Origin: Ancistrus triradiatus
Lineage: Eukaryota; Chordata; Actinopteri; Siluriformes; Loricariidae
Assembly: GCA_025084515.1 (NCBI GenBank)
Contig: JAJAGP010000547.1
Location: 186,001-250,000, forward strand
Direction: 5' to 3'
DNA: 64,000 nucleotides
Numbering within the stretch: position 1 is the first letter of the stretch; each line of letters begins with the position of its first letter. Shown in pieces: positions 12,296-43,292 of the stretch. The position numbers were made by a program, and so were the translations under genes. The notes under the pieces are model-generated. The model worked only from the letters and a program-made list of their open reading frames with translations. It was not told the origin of the DNA and did no database searches.

Positions 12296-13262
12296 TTTCA
12301 CTGCGACCTCTCTGACAGAGTACAGATTACCAGAAAGATACAGTTATAAAGTAAAATAATTAATTTTATTTATTATTTCTATGAGAAACGGCCAAGCTTC
12401 TACAGAGTATGCAGAACATGGGGACTGTTTTGGACACAGCCCTTAAGCAGCAAAAGTTTGATTAACGCTTCATTAAAGGCCTGGACCAGAACCATATGTA
12501 ATGGTCATGTGTAACGCAAGGGCTTTTGTTATTGTTGCGTTAGGACTGACAGTATGGTAGTTATATACACGAGTCAGCTCATTCATTGAAATCGATTTCT
12601 GTCCCAGTTCTGTATTACTGATTACAGCTTATACTGCTGGTCTGATCTTTGCAAGATCTCATCACTGAACAGCACTGATAAACACTCGATGATATGCACC
12701 GCAGAATATACACCATGTCACAAACATATAGGTCATGTAAAGTCTGTCAGCTGCAGGGCAAACCAGGGCTTCATCTGCACCAAAGTGACATACAGAACAG
12801 CCAGAACATTAAAAATAAGACAGACTGACAGTTTGATGGGAAGCTTTGGGTCTCGGCATTCGTGTGGATTTTTTTGGCACGTACCAGATCAAGTCGCACC
12901 CCTTCACGGCAACGGTATTCCTTCGGACTTCTCGGTTACTGAACAGCTTATATAGTAATCTATATAATATTGTGCTTGAACACTGGAACATTCTCTACCT
13001 TATAAATCTTGTTGTTTCCATTTGTATTTGGGTTAGGTCAACAATAATAACATTTTTCTACTACATAGCAGCCGGGCTCAATAGTCTTGTTATAGAGTAC
13101 CAAGGGCATGCCATCCATATTCTTGGTAACTGTAGGAGGTTTAAATAGAATTTACAGGTGGTACAGGATTAATCATTGATTGGTTACAGGGAAATATTTG
13201 GATAGCAGTGGAAAGAGCATTACTTGTGCCTTGGCATTAATCAACTGGGTGCAAAACATTAA
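12296..13262. other. intergenic, nothing recognised
   Basis: No exon or repeat terminus could be supported. A minus-strand AATAAA-type word at about 12365 could serve etnk2 as a distal poly(A) signal, but it is far from the stop. Confidence 0.3.
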
Positions 13263-13855
13263 GGGTGTTTACATGCACTTAATAACCCAAAAATAGTCTG
13301 GTTTCTGCAGTTATTTGATTGTTCAAGTGTTCATATATACAGCATACTCCGATATAGAAATCAGATTAAAAAATCTGACAGAGAGCTGGATTTTAACCCA
13401 GTAATCTGATTACTCACAGCATGTATACCAGTTAGCTGATTATATTCCGTTTTCAGTTTGCGCATGTGCACGAGCCTCTCCCCACGGTTGCCAGGGCCGC
13501 CTATTCTAAATACTTGGCTTTATTTGGCCTCTTCACCCCCCCACCCCGGATATGGCAACAATGGAATTCAACGTGCCACAGAATTAAAGGCAGCAAAACG
13601 GCTATCAAACACTTTGTGGAGACTGTATATAATATACTATGGAAAATGAAGAATTTGATTATTTAATATTAAAGTTTGAAGCTTATGTAACATTTCTGTG
13701 AGATTACTGGCTGACTGCAAAGTAGAAATCCAATTAACGCCAATTAATCAGCTTCCCATTATCTGATTACTCAAATGCATGGAAACTCAATGATCGGATT
13801 ACCGACAAAATCTGATTTTCTGCAGTTATCGGATTATTAAGTGCATGTAAACGCC
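13263..13855. mobile_element. MITE with ACATGCACTTAATAA ends, uninterrupted copy
   Basis: The left end (GGGTGTTTACATGCACTTAA) and the reverse complement of the right end (GGGCGTTTACATGCACTTAA) form a long imperfect inverted repeat, with subterminal CTGATT/CTGCAGTTAT words. The flanking bases, TAA and TCA, would suit a 3-bp TNA target. A second copy, with another MITE inside it, is at 59241-60519. Non-autonomous. Confidence 0.8.
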
Positions 13856-14716
13856 CTCACTGACTTGTTCCGGTCGGTGCGAGCTGCTCTTGACTGGACT
13901 CTGAACTGAATGATTAAATGACTTCTTAATGCACGGCTTCTTAGGAACAAATTTGCATCTCTGGACTCTTGATGCCATAGAAACGGCGACCTTGGTGTTA
14001 AACGCTCGAGGAACCTGAGCCAAAACATCTGCTGACCTGGATCACGTTATGCAACGTCCTTACACAACCCAAGTGCCCTTTTCCTGCACTGAACGGATTT
14101 TGCGGAGAGGGTTTTAAGTATTAGAATGATTGCTGGACGTCTGGGACCTCGACTCGGCACGGCTGTCGATCAGCCTGTACGTTCCTCTCCAGGTGATGTG
14201 AGGAGGGAACGGGGGTGGGGGGATTTTTCCATCGCCTGTGACGAGCGGAAAATTCAACACAGCTGCTGGTAACCATAAAAGCCTACAAGGCAGAAAAGAT
14301 TGGTCCTCAGAAAGTGGAGGGCAAATTAACCTATCAGGAATGTCTGGAGTTAAAAAAAAAAAAAGGTTTAGTCAACCGGTCAGATCTGCTACATCACGTC
14401 ATTTCTGATTACATGGGAACCAGACGCTTTAGGATTGACCGCAATGGTACAGAGCTTCTGCTATTTCTCTAAGCGAATTTGGGTGGCTGCTTCAAATGTA
14501 AAAGAAAACGGGGGAAAAAAATAAAGTGCAAGAAGAAGTGCTATGATGAAAATGTTGATCGACTGGAGGTAAAGACACACAAAGGTCGAGTTTATCAGTA
14601 AAGGATCAAATCGTTTGTCAGTGAGTGGAGGGACCTGCCAACGTGACTCTTCCTCTGTCCGTGAAAAAAAAAAAAAGTCCCTGCGCCTTCTGCCTCTAGT
14701 GTTCTCTGAAAGGCTC
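13856..14716 (-). other. probable etnk2 3' UTR / flank
   Basis: Immediately downstream of the etnk2 stop. No coding potential was recognised. No minus-strand AATAAA is obvious within the first kilobase, so the end of the transcript is not placed. Confidence 0.3.
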
Positions 14717-33531
<18,815 letters not shown>

Positions 33532-33815
33532 GAAACAGTAATAAAATAAACAGTCCTGATGAAAACGGATTATTTTTAGACTGGAAAAGGTCAGCTTAAA
33601 AACAGAAAAGGGACAGAACAGCGCTGATGATGATGAAGATGCCGGTTCAGATCAGACACTTCTGCACTATGGCTTCCTCGAAACGCCCCGCCCCCTCTCA
33701 TCATCCGATCACTATATACAGCGACGAGGGCATTGTGGACACGCCCCTGTTTGGTATCACGCTACGCCTACATATGTCAATAACTAATAGCGAATCACGC
33801 CCCCTTCAAAACCCG
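33532..33815 (-). promoter_or_regulatory. candidate etnk2 promoter region
   Basis: Read toward etnk2, this flank holds a GC box (GGGGGCGGGGCG, plus-strand 33682-33693 region) about 150 bases before the ATG, and further CACGCCCC-type boxes near 33740 and 33798. No TATA box was identified. The Tc1 copy at 34014 limits unique promoter sequence to under 500 bases unless regulation crosses it. Confidence 0.4.
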
Positions 33816-33837
33816 CCACTGTTTGAAATAACGTCCT

Positions 33838-34011
33838 TATGTACAGTATACTGCATACTAAATACGGTACTAGTGCATACTACACATTCTATATACTACA
33901 GAAATGTATACTGCACTACTATATACTAAACTAACAGAGTATTACATACTGCATTAGTACAGACTGCATACTGCATATTCTACATACTACACTACTATAT
34001 ACTGCAGCACA
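33838..34011. repeat. TACTGCATACTA-type tandem repeat
   Basis: Irregular repetition of TACTGCATACTACA-like units. Similar units resume at about 35180-35215, on the far side of the Tc1 plus retroposon-tail block. Confidence 0.75.
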
Positions 34012-34013
34012 TA

Positions 34014-34988
34014 CAGTGGTGTGAAAATGTGTTTGCCCACTTCCTGAGTGCCTATTTTGGGAAAAAAATCCAGGAAATCACATTTTAGGATTTTTAAAGC
34101 ATTTAATTGTAAATCATGGCGGAAAATAAGTATTTGGTCACCCACAAACAAGCAAGATTTCTGGCTCTCACAGACCTGTAACTTCTGCTTTAAGCTTTCA
34201 TGTCCTCCACTCAATACCTGTATTAATGGCACCTGCTTGACCTTGTTAACTTTATAAAAGACACCTGTCCACAGCCTCAAACAGTCAGACTTCAAACTCA
34301 ACCATGGCCAAGACCAAAGAGCTGTCGAAGGACACCAGGAAGAAAACTGTTGACCTGCACCAGGCTGGGAAGAGTGAATCTACAATAGGCAAGCAGGTTG
34401 GTGTGAATAAATCAACTGTGGGAGCAATTGTAAGAAAATGGAAAACATACAAGACCATTGATAATCTCCGTCAATCTGGGGTCCCACGCAAGATCTCATC
34501 CCGTGGGATCAAAATGATCATGAGAACAGTGAGCAAAAATCCCAGAACTACATGGAGGGACTTGATGAATGACCTGCAGAGAGCTGGAACCAACATAACA
34601 AGGCTACCATCAGTAACACACTACGCCGAGAGGGACTCAGATCCTGCAGTGCCAGGCGTGCCCCCCTGCTTAAGCCAGTACATGTCCAGAGCATATGGAT
34701 GATCCAGAAGAGGATTGGGAGAATATCATGTGGTCAGATGAAACCAAAATAAAACTTTTTGTTTGGAGGAAGAAGAATACTGAGTTGCATCCCAAGAACA
34801 CCATACCTACTGTGAAGCATGGGGGTGGAAACATCATGCTTTGGGGCTGTTTTTCTGCAGAGGGGACAGGACGACTGATCCATGTTAAATCAAGAATGAA
34901 CGGGGCCATGTATTGTGAGATTTTAAGCCAAAACATCCTTCCATCAGTGAGAGCATTGAAGATGGAATGTGTCTGGGTCTTCCAGCAT
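34014..34988 (+). mobile_element. truncated Tc1 element upstream of etnk2
   Basis: The left end CAGTGGTGTGAAAATGTG follows TA (34012-34013). The transposase starts at 34304 (MAKTKELSKDTRKKTVDLHQ, HTH NKSTVGAIVRKW) and runs about 105 codons. Later parts are in another frame at 34695 ([24 protein letters not shown]). It stops near FQHD with no right end, so it is defective. Confidence 0.92.
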
Positions 34989-35009
34989 GACTATATATAT
35001 ATACGTCGC

Positions 35010-35145
35010 TCAAGGAGGTCGCTCTAGGCTTGCTCAATTTGGGATTGGACGTAGATATTAGAAGATCATCTAAAATTGTAAAGTTGCTTTGAGACAATGC
35101 TTCATTGTAAAAAGCGCTATATAAATAAATCTAACTTGACTATAT
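35010..35145 (+). repeat. retroposon 3' tail copy 3
   Basis: GGCTTGCTCAATTTGGGATT, GTTGCTTTGAGACAATGCTT and AAAAAGCGCTATATAAATAA, then CTAACTTGAC. It lies directly after the truncated Tc1, so the two may have been joined by a retroposition into the Tc1. Confidence 0.85.
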
Positions 35146-35215
35146 ACCACACTCTTTATATTGCATAGTAATTGCCGCACTAGTAGTACATACTACATAC
35201 TCCATACTGCACCAG

Positions 35216-36357
35216 GTGCCCAGAAACATGTTTTAAGTGTGTATATGTTGTGCTGCCACTGAATGTAAAAGCATTATAAAAAAAACTAAAAGCTTTAGAA
35301 AATCCACTCCTATCTTTAAAGCGACAAATCAGTTTCCTAAGCGACACTTTGTGGACATGTAGGGAATTACAGCTAAATGCAAAATAGTGCAGCGTTTATA
35401 CCTGATATAACTCAGAGTAAAACAGTGTCAACTATCTAAAAACAGCAAACTCTAAACTTCCATAAAGTACTAGGATCATCATTAAACTGCATTTGACTGT
35501 ACTGTACTTTTACCATTAAATGTTACATTGTGGCGTGTATGTGAGTGCAGTTTGCAGGATGTGTCCATTTTCCTAAACATAATCGATTGTATTCACTCAT
35601 GTTTCTGTAAGGTGTCTAAATATATAGGCTACATAAACTTGTTTTAATTGGTGATTTAACTACTGAAGCACCAATTAACACATTCCTCTGTCTCCGACAC
35701 AACAACATCCAACTCACATAAGCCTATTTATAAAATCTACTTGATGGAATTTGTAGAAAATGAAGTATTACATTTTCCGCATTCAGCCACCAGATGGCTC
35801 TAATGTTCATCACATCACATTCAGGTAACTTCACCGTCATTCAATAAGCAGCCACGTAAACACAGAGAGCAGCGGTGATGTAACGAGGGGAAAGTGGGAA
35901 TGACTTTGAAAGCGCCCTGACTAAACAGTGGACACAAGGGATTAGAGAGAAGGGTATTGAGCTTAAAATTCGTTCTAGCTTTACTGAATCTGCCTCACTA
36001 TTTCAGTCTCTTACTCATTCCTCTTTCCTCACTCTATCACTGACTCACTTGACCGTCCGTCCGAGGTTAGATGGATCATTTCATAGCATAATGAGTTATT
36101 CAGGAGCATGAGGAACCAAACTCCACAGGCATCACAAGTAATCTTGCGCCTGTTACTCAAACCTCACCTTTCTGGAGGTGAGATATGAACTGGAGTGACT
36201 CAGAGGTATAGGTTTCCATTGCTGAAGCAATCTGGTTTGTATTCTGCCTCTGGCGAGGTGAGGTTTCAGTAGTGTTTCGAAAATTGGGTTCGGTGTTATG
36301 ATAGCCTCACGAGTGGACAACATTATGTAAGCTTCAACTGAATGCATTTATTCGACT
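35216..36357. other. intergenic, nothing recognised
   Basis: No exon or transposon end could be supported between the two Tc1 fragments. Confidence 0.35.
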
Positions 36358-36841
36358 GATCCGTGTTAAGGGAAGAATGAACAGGGCCATGTATTGTGAG
36401 ATTTTAAGCCAAAACCTTCCATCAGTGAGAGCCAGTCTCCAGACCACAACCCCATAGAAAATTTGTGGAGGGAGTTGAAAATCCATGTTGCCCCAAAACA
36501 TCACTGCTCTAGAGGAGATCTGCATGGAGGAATGGGCCAAAATACCAGCTACAGTGTGTCCAAACCTGGTGAAGACTTACAGGAAACGTTTGACCTCTGT
36601 CATGGCCAACAAAGGTTATGTTACAAAGTATTGAGATGAACTTTTGTTATTGACCAAATACTTATTTTCCACCATAATTTACAATTAAGTTCTTCTTACA
36701 GTGTGATTACCTGGATTTTTTTCCTCATGTTGTCTCTCATAGTTGAAGTATACCTATGATGAAAATTACAGACCTCTCTCATCTTTCTAAGTAGGAGAAC
36801 TTGCACAATCAGTGGTTGACTAAATACTTTTTGCCCCACTG
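36358..36841 (+). mobile_element. Tc1 3' half
   Basis: Starts inside the transposase (GATCCGTGTTAAGGGAAGAA), continues through the Tc1 C-terminal part, and ends in a right inverted end, ACTAAATACTTTTTGCCCCACTG followed by TA at 36841-36842. It overlaps the 34879-34965 region of the first copy by about 80 bases, so the two are separate copies and not one split element. Confidence 0.88.
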
Positions 36842-37109
36842 TACATTTTGCTTAATGATTAAGGTACCATTTTGGACAAATCCCTTCTTCAGATGCCAGC
36901 TTCAGATGCCTCACATGGTCAAGTAGCGGAAATGTGATAAGCTGCAAAAAATAATTAACGTCATTAACGCACTACTTTTGGCACATTAACATCATCCAAA
37001 GGCTTGATTTGTCTTTTTTTTATTATGTTATGGACACGTATTAACACAAAAACTAATTTGCATAAATACATGTTTTTAAAACAATATATTTTTTTCAATA
37101 CTTAAAATA

Positions 37110-37746
37110 CAGTGGAACCTCAAAATTTGAACTTTATTTATTCCAGAAGGCCATTCTCCGAGTTGTTCACAGTCGGAATCAAATTTCTCCATAGGAAGTA
37201 ATGTAAATAGGATTAATCCATACACGACCCCCAAATGATTGTTTTTTATGCTTATACTCTATTTGTAATTAATGATTAAAAACATGAATAACGCAAAGGA
37301 ACATAATACAATAATAATAATCAATAAATATATGAAATAAGTGAAAATAAAGTTAAACTTTATGAGGCAACCATTGTTTTGTTACATTATGTCTTATCAC
37401 TGGAACAGCAGCGCCAAGACTGATGAAATGTCTGAAATCACACCATAGACTGATATAATATAATATAATATAATATAATATAATATAATATAATATAATC
37501 GCGCCCTAGTTCTTCTTCTTTTCTTTGTGTTTTATGGTGATTATAATACTGTATTTGTGCATTATCGCCACCGTCTGGACTGGATTAAGTGTATCTTCTT
37601 TGGAAGATCGCACCACTGAGTGATTTATTTAGGATGCCCATGCTTAAAGTCGGAGTCTTTGTTTGAATTTCAGGCATAAAAAATTCAAACAGACAAATGT
37701 CCAAATCGTTTGATTGAAGAGCCGTTAGAATTCTGAGATTCCTCTA
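37110..37746. mobile_element. TA-flanked MITE, CAGTGGAACCTC ends
   Basis: The left end CAGTGGAACCTCAAAATTTG and the right end reversed, TAGAGGAATCTCAGAATTC, are flanked by TA on both sides. It resembles a Tc1/mariner-derived MITE. It contains a (TATAA)n run at about 37449-37500. Confidence 0.7.
37449..37500. repeat. (TATAA)n microsatellite
   Basis: About ten pentamer units inside the MITE. Confidence 0.9.
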
Positions 37747-37749
37747 TAT

Positions 37750-39690
37750 TCATAATTCAACAATGAACTTGAATAATGTATTAATTATCTCTCACGAAAG
37801 AAAATATTCTCCTGCCTTGAGTAGAAAACAAAAATAATAAAAGACATTTATTTGACATCATTTATATTAATGTGACTTGTAATGATCAGTTTAACCATCG
37901 CTCTGCAGTTCTTGTTTTATACTGTAGAGGTTTATATAGTTGATTTATATATGGAATGCAGAGAAGTGTCTCTCAATTATAAATAATCTCTCTGTCTATC
38001 CATGCGTGTCAGAGTTTCAGCACATACATACTGAGGTCACGCTCTCACACTTGCAAATACACGTCCCTATCTTCTGCTCACTCTTCGTTCATGTTCTTAG
38101 TTGTATTATGGGAATGGAATGCTGTTTCAGAAGCTGAGTGTGAGTGAGTGAGTGTGTGTGTTTTGCAATACGTGGAGGTATCCTGGAGGATGTGAGCATT
38201 TGGATACGGAGCGCTCTTTCAACACTGAAGCGCCGTGTGCAATGGTTGCCTTGCTCTGCATTATTAGTGCTGTACATGTAATGAATCTATTGTGTAAGAA
38301 GCAGTGGCTCTGGGATTCCCGAAGATGTCCACACCCAAGTTTCAAGGCTCATGTTGACATTTCTCAGCTCAGTAAACTTCATGCCTTCTTCGCTGCTAGA
38401 ACAGCCTTTATTCTTCTGGAACGGCTTTCCAATTGATTTCTGGAATGTGGCCTGGGTCAAATTCACCAACACGAGCATTACTGAGAAGGAGCACTAATGC
38501 TGGACATTAGGTTTGGGTTCCAGGTCAGTACAAAGTTACTGGTATTATGTTGAGGTTACTGTTTTTCCACATCCCATTCATCAAACAGACTTTGGATTGT
38601 ATTTTCCTACCAAAACTGGAAGATAACAATTCCTTCCCTGTCATTTTATGATCCCTAAGAGTTCTGTCAAGTTGAATAAATAAGTTTTATTATGATGTAC
38701 AGTCAAGAGAGTCCACTAGGGAAAATGCTTGGCTGGATCTTTGGAAAGGATTCATACTGCACCTGCATAACGACCAAAATCACATGTCAAAGCTTTTGAG
38801 TGAAAATATATATTATAATAAATATATTTTATATTAAGTATTTAAGTAATTTCATATATAATTATATATTATTTTTTTCGAGTGAGTGTGTTATTTTAGT
38901 TCTATTTAAGATGAGCAAATTGCAGTTTGACAACGTCTTCAGAGCACTTCAGAGCAGACAAAGCCTCATGGCCCTTCTGTGATGTTTGGCGCCCCCCTGA
39001 GGGTCGCGCGGACCCCAGGTTGCTATGGCAATGGCAATAAACATAAGTTTTTGAAAGGCTGAGAACAAAAAAATATCCCTGCAGAAAGGAACGGGAGGGA
39101 CTGAATCCAAGTCACAAGAACCCTGAAGCTGGACAACTAATTGTATCCCCAGACAAGTGCAGATCTCAACCTCAACTAATAATGGGGCCTGATGCTGACT
39201 GTATGTGGGAAGGACAAAACTTTCTGGGTAGTTCTGATTTTATGCTTTGCTAAAGAGGATGTAAAGTGGTGGGTGTTGCAGGGAACAGTAGAAAGACGAC
39301 GTGGTGTATAAAACGTAGATGGAGTTTGGCTTGTTTAGAGTTTACTTCTGTACATTTAACCATAAACATTTGGGTTATGCAATATAGCATACATGCTTAT
39401 ACTGGACACCATAGTTTCTCACTGAACACAGATAATAAAAGTGATAAATGAATGCTCAGATAACCTTTAGGCATTGTACAAGCCTTATAAATCAATGCAC
39501 CAGTGTGTCCGACCTTGCTTTCGTGTAGCTTCTTGATAAATGGCAGGTACGCACATGCTTGGAAAGTGATAAGATGGGATGAAGGAGATACAGGACTAGA
39601 TCTAGGTCATGAAGTCGAGACAGACTGTAGTGAAACTAAGGAATGTAGTGTGTGTTCACAGTTAGAACATCCAGGAACATCTGTGACATG
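37750..39690. other. intergenic, nothing recognised
   Basis: Short overlapping frames near 38090-38480 occur on both strands without domains. Confidence 0.35.
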
Positions 39691-39692
39691 TA

Positions 39693-40130
39693 CTGTGCAA
39701 AAGTCTTAGGCCACCATTAGATTTGTTCTTTTAGCAATGCTATAATGACATATACATACATATAGCATATTGTCAAAGATAGGCCAAAAATTTCAAACTT
39801 GGATTTGCCACTCCATAATCCTGTTTTCCACCAATCTTAATTCCAATCTTTGTGTGCTTTAGCATATCTTAGCCTTTTCACCATGTGGTTTCTTGGCTGC
39901 TACAAAGCTTCTTTGAACTGTAGAAGGGTCATCTGGGCACCCCAATGAAGCTGCCAGAAGCTGCTGTTGTTCAAGTGTAAGGGGAGGTTACACTAAACAC
40001 TTGCTACTCTAGTCTATAGAGGCTGTGCTTTTAATACTCCATACAAATTTTCTAAATAAGTATATATGGTCATTATACCATTGCTAAAATAGTATATCTA
40101 ATCTAATGGTGTCCTAAGACTTTTGCACAG
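39693..40130. mobile_element. internally deleted Tc1-type MITE
   Basis: The ends CTGTGCAAAAGTCTTAGGCC and, reversed, CTGTGCAAAAGTCTTAGGAC form a long inverted repeat (through CACCATTAGAT) flanked by TA (39691-39692 and 40131-40132). 438 bp. The middle has no usable frame. Confidence 0.9.
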
Positions 40131-40828
40131 TACTGCATGTTACTTAAACTGATTCAATGATAGTACAAGTCATCTATTATGTTTGTCTAATATGACCAAG
40201 GCACATAATGTTCAAGGTTGGTTGTTGTTTTGGTGCAAACCTATACAGAGTATTATCTGTCCTGAGACATATGACAGACAAAAGTCATGGCTACAAACCA
40301 GGTCAGTACTTTAGGGTTCCTCTTCTACATTGACCCCTAACTGCGCTCCTATTATTACAGCCTGCTATTTATTCACAGACCCTTTCAGTTTCAAATAGGT
40401 TCCTTTCAGCAAGAAAGGCTCAAAGACGGACTTTGAGAAAGCAGCTGCTGGGTGTGACGACAATGAACAGACTGCTGTCCCGATTTAAATTTTCTATTGA
40501 TCTGATGAAGTTGACTTACTAACATGGGAGGCTGAGAGTTACATCTGATAATGATTATCTATTGATTTAGGTAGGGGGTTTCATATTAATGGTTCAATAA
40601 GAAAACTGGAACTTTGAAGGGACGTAAAAAGACATCAGTACAGATCACAAATCTTGGTTAACCCTGCTGGAGCCCCAAGACCAGACATATGGGGAGTTGT
40701 GTCAGGAAAGACACCCGGGATAAAAAAAAAAACCTGTGGCAAATCTAATACAGGTATGTGCTGTTTAACATCCGAATTATGCTCCGTGAAACAGGACATT
40801 GACCGAGACAAATGTTGGCATAGCCTAT

Positions 40829-40894
40829 ACCAGTGGATCCCAACCTTTTTTTCTTGGAGCACCCCTACGAGTATCAAAGAAAAGCTACGCATAG
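40829..40894 (+). repeat. dispersed repeat, copy A
   Basis: CCCAACCTTTTTTTCTTGGA and GCACCCCTACGAGTATCAAA. It matches, in reverse, 57700-57795. Confidence 0.65.
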
Positions 40895-40897
40895 CGC

Positions 40898-40908
40898 ACA
40901 CACACACA

Positions 40909-40974
<66 letters not shown>
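40898..40974. repeat. (CA)n microsatellite
   Basis: CA repeats with three TACA breaks. Confidence 0.95.
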
Positions 40975-40977
<3 letters not shown>

Positions 40978-41028
40978 CAAAAGAAAAAGTAGTTCATAGC
41001 AAAAAAAATTTTGGCAAAAATTCACTTA

Positions 41029-41598
41029 CCGTATTTTTCGGACCATAAGGCGCACTTAAAATCCTTTAACTTCTCAAAAATTGACAGTGTGCCTTTAAAT
41101 GCGGTGCGTCTAATGTATGAATTAATTCTGGTTGTGCTTTCTGACCTAGAACCGATTGTAGATGGTACACGACGCTCATAAATCTGTCAAAATGTTTTAG
41201 CACGGCCTTGGTAAGTTACGAAGCTTACGGCAACCGTAGTGCGCAGCATCGCGGAGTAATATGGTATGTGCTTCAGCATTAGCGTATGTGCATTCATTCA
41301 TTCATTTTCGAAGCGGATTTCAAACTCAGCGCTATCAGTCACGCAGTACAACATGGACATAGAGCAGCTGCGAGAGAATTCAACATTAACGAATCAATGG
41401 TATGGAAGTGGAGGAAGCAAGAAGACGCCCTGCGCCAGGTAAAGACCAAACTGAGTTTCCGACGGAACTTAAGAGTTTTGTTTCATTTAATGCGTCTTAT
41501 AACCCGGTGCGCTTTATATATGAAAATATACCCATTAGCAGCCGATCTTTGATATTGCGTCTTATAATCCGGTGCGCTTTATGGTCCGGAAAATACGG
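41029..41598 (+). mobile_element. pogo/Tigger-like MITE
   Basis: The ends CCGTATTTTTCGGACCATAA and, reversed, CCGTATTTTCCGGACCATAA are flanked by TA (41027-41028 and 41599-41600). A frame from about 41316 reads FKLSAISHAVQHGHRAAARE, then MVWKWRKQEDALR. This resembles the N-terminal helix-turn-helix of pogo-type transposases. The remaining transposase is missing. Confidence 0.88.
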
Positions 41599-41639
41599 TA
41601 CATTATAGCTTTTTCTGTTTGTCATAGGTTACTTTTATA

Positions 41640-43290
41640 GCTTCTACATCTAGACAATGACTGTTTTGTATTTAGTTGGTTATGTGATTTAAGAAATGTA
41701 AAACTTGCTTTTGATGAGTTCTGTAGGTCTGGTAATGCGTAGTGACTAAGTATGAAAATACAATCCACATGAGAAATACTGACTTAAGACACTTGATATG
41801 TTTTAAAGATTTTACAAATAAATGTTATGAATAAAATGTTTGGCTGAAATAATCTGCATCAAGTTGAGGTATTTTTCACTCTTTTGATATTCTGCTGCAG
41901 TTGTTCCACTAAAATGAAAATCAGAAGTCGAATATTAATTGTTCTTTTTGTATGTGTTTTTCATATTTTGAATACAATGTTTTGAATAATTTGTGGATAA
42001 TATTTTTCAAAAGAAACTGGCCCTTGGGTATTTTGATATGGTCTAATTGAATCCTTTCAACCCTTTGAAAAAAGTTTGCAATAGGGATGCATTGCATCCC
42101 TGCATTAGGTCCTGGGGTCATTTCCTATTTTTGGTGAATGATTTTCACCAAACACAGCAGTGCTCTGAACCTCTGTGTTTTTAAAGTCATTATATTGCCT
42201 TGTGTTGGCAAAAGAACGTCGATGCTCTCTCTAACTCTGGTGGCACCCCAGTCCAAATCAATCAGACACTCCTGAATGGACGCTTTAAAGTCTCTTGATG
42301 CATGCTCAATAATCCAGATAAGAAAATCCCAGAAGTTGAATTTGTTCATCTGAACAGATTCCACTTCTGGGACGCTTTAAAGTGTTCGCACTATTAATTG
42401 GTCTGGATGGTGGCAGAACTCTGAGGAGGAGAAATAATAATCATAATAATAAAAGAAAATTCAGATGCTCTAGCAGATTAAAGATAGACCGAAAAACATT
42501 TAAACAAGCACATTTTTTAGTTAAAAATTTTTTTTTTTAAACAATGACCCACTTATCAGTCTCCTCAACGAGACATGTAAAAATTCAACCGCAGAAATCC
42601 CTCTGAGACTAAACCAATCCGAATACAGCTTCAGTCTTATCTTTCAGTGCGAAATCAAGCTTGAGCTCTCTCAGCCTGATCCCCATAACGGATAAAGAAA
42701 AGGTGCGTACTATGGCACCGGACTCTGATATCACCCTATTGATATCCCAGTTCAGACTAAACAATAAACGCATAGCTGGGAGCACCGTGCGCTGACTCAC
42801 CATCCTACAGCTAGGAATTAATCCTCGGTCTCATCTCGCTTACTTTTGTGTTCAACAAAAGCACCTTTCCACATTATGAGTCAATGGGTCCGACGGGGGG
42901 ACTTGAATGTCCTGTAAGGGGCACGGTGAGGTGTGCAAACCGATGTTGGTGCCAAGAATCTGGGGATCACACCCTGCTATGAAAACATCTAGACGGATAA
43001 GACATAATATTGGTTTGCTCTACATCACCGTCACACCGAGTTCATTCTGGATGCTTCAGACGGCTGGTTAAGACGTTTTATTTCTGGCGCTATACATACT
43101 TTCAGCCGAGTTTCTGTTTGCTCTGTAGCTTCGGCAAACAGCGCCGCACAAGTGTGTGTTTAAACTTCGAACTCGTCCATCCGGATGAAGGAATTTCCCT
43201 TTAGTTTGCCTTAACTGCTCATGTTAACATTTGGAATGTTTATTGAAATGTTTGCACCCTCTGCAGCTACAAGCATACAAACTGGTATAG
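41640..43290. other. intergenic, nothing recognised
   Basis: No exon or element boundary could be supported. Confidence 0.35.
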
Positions 43291-43292
43291 TA

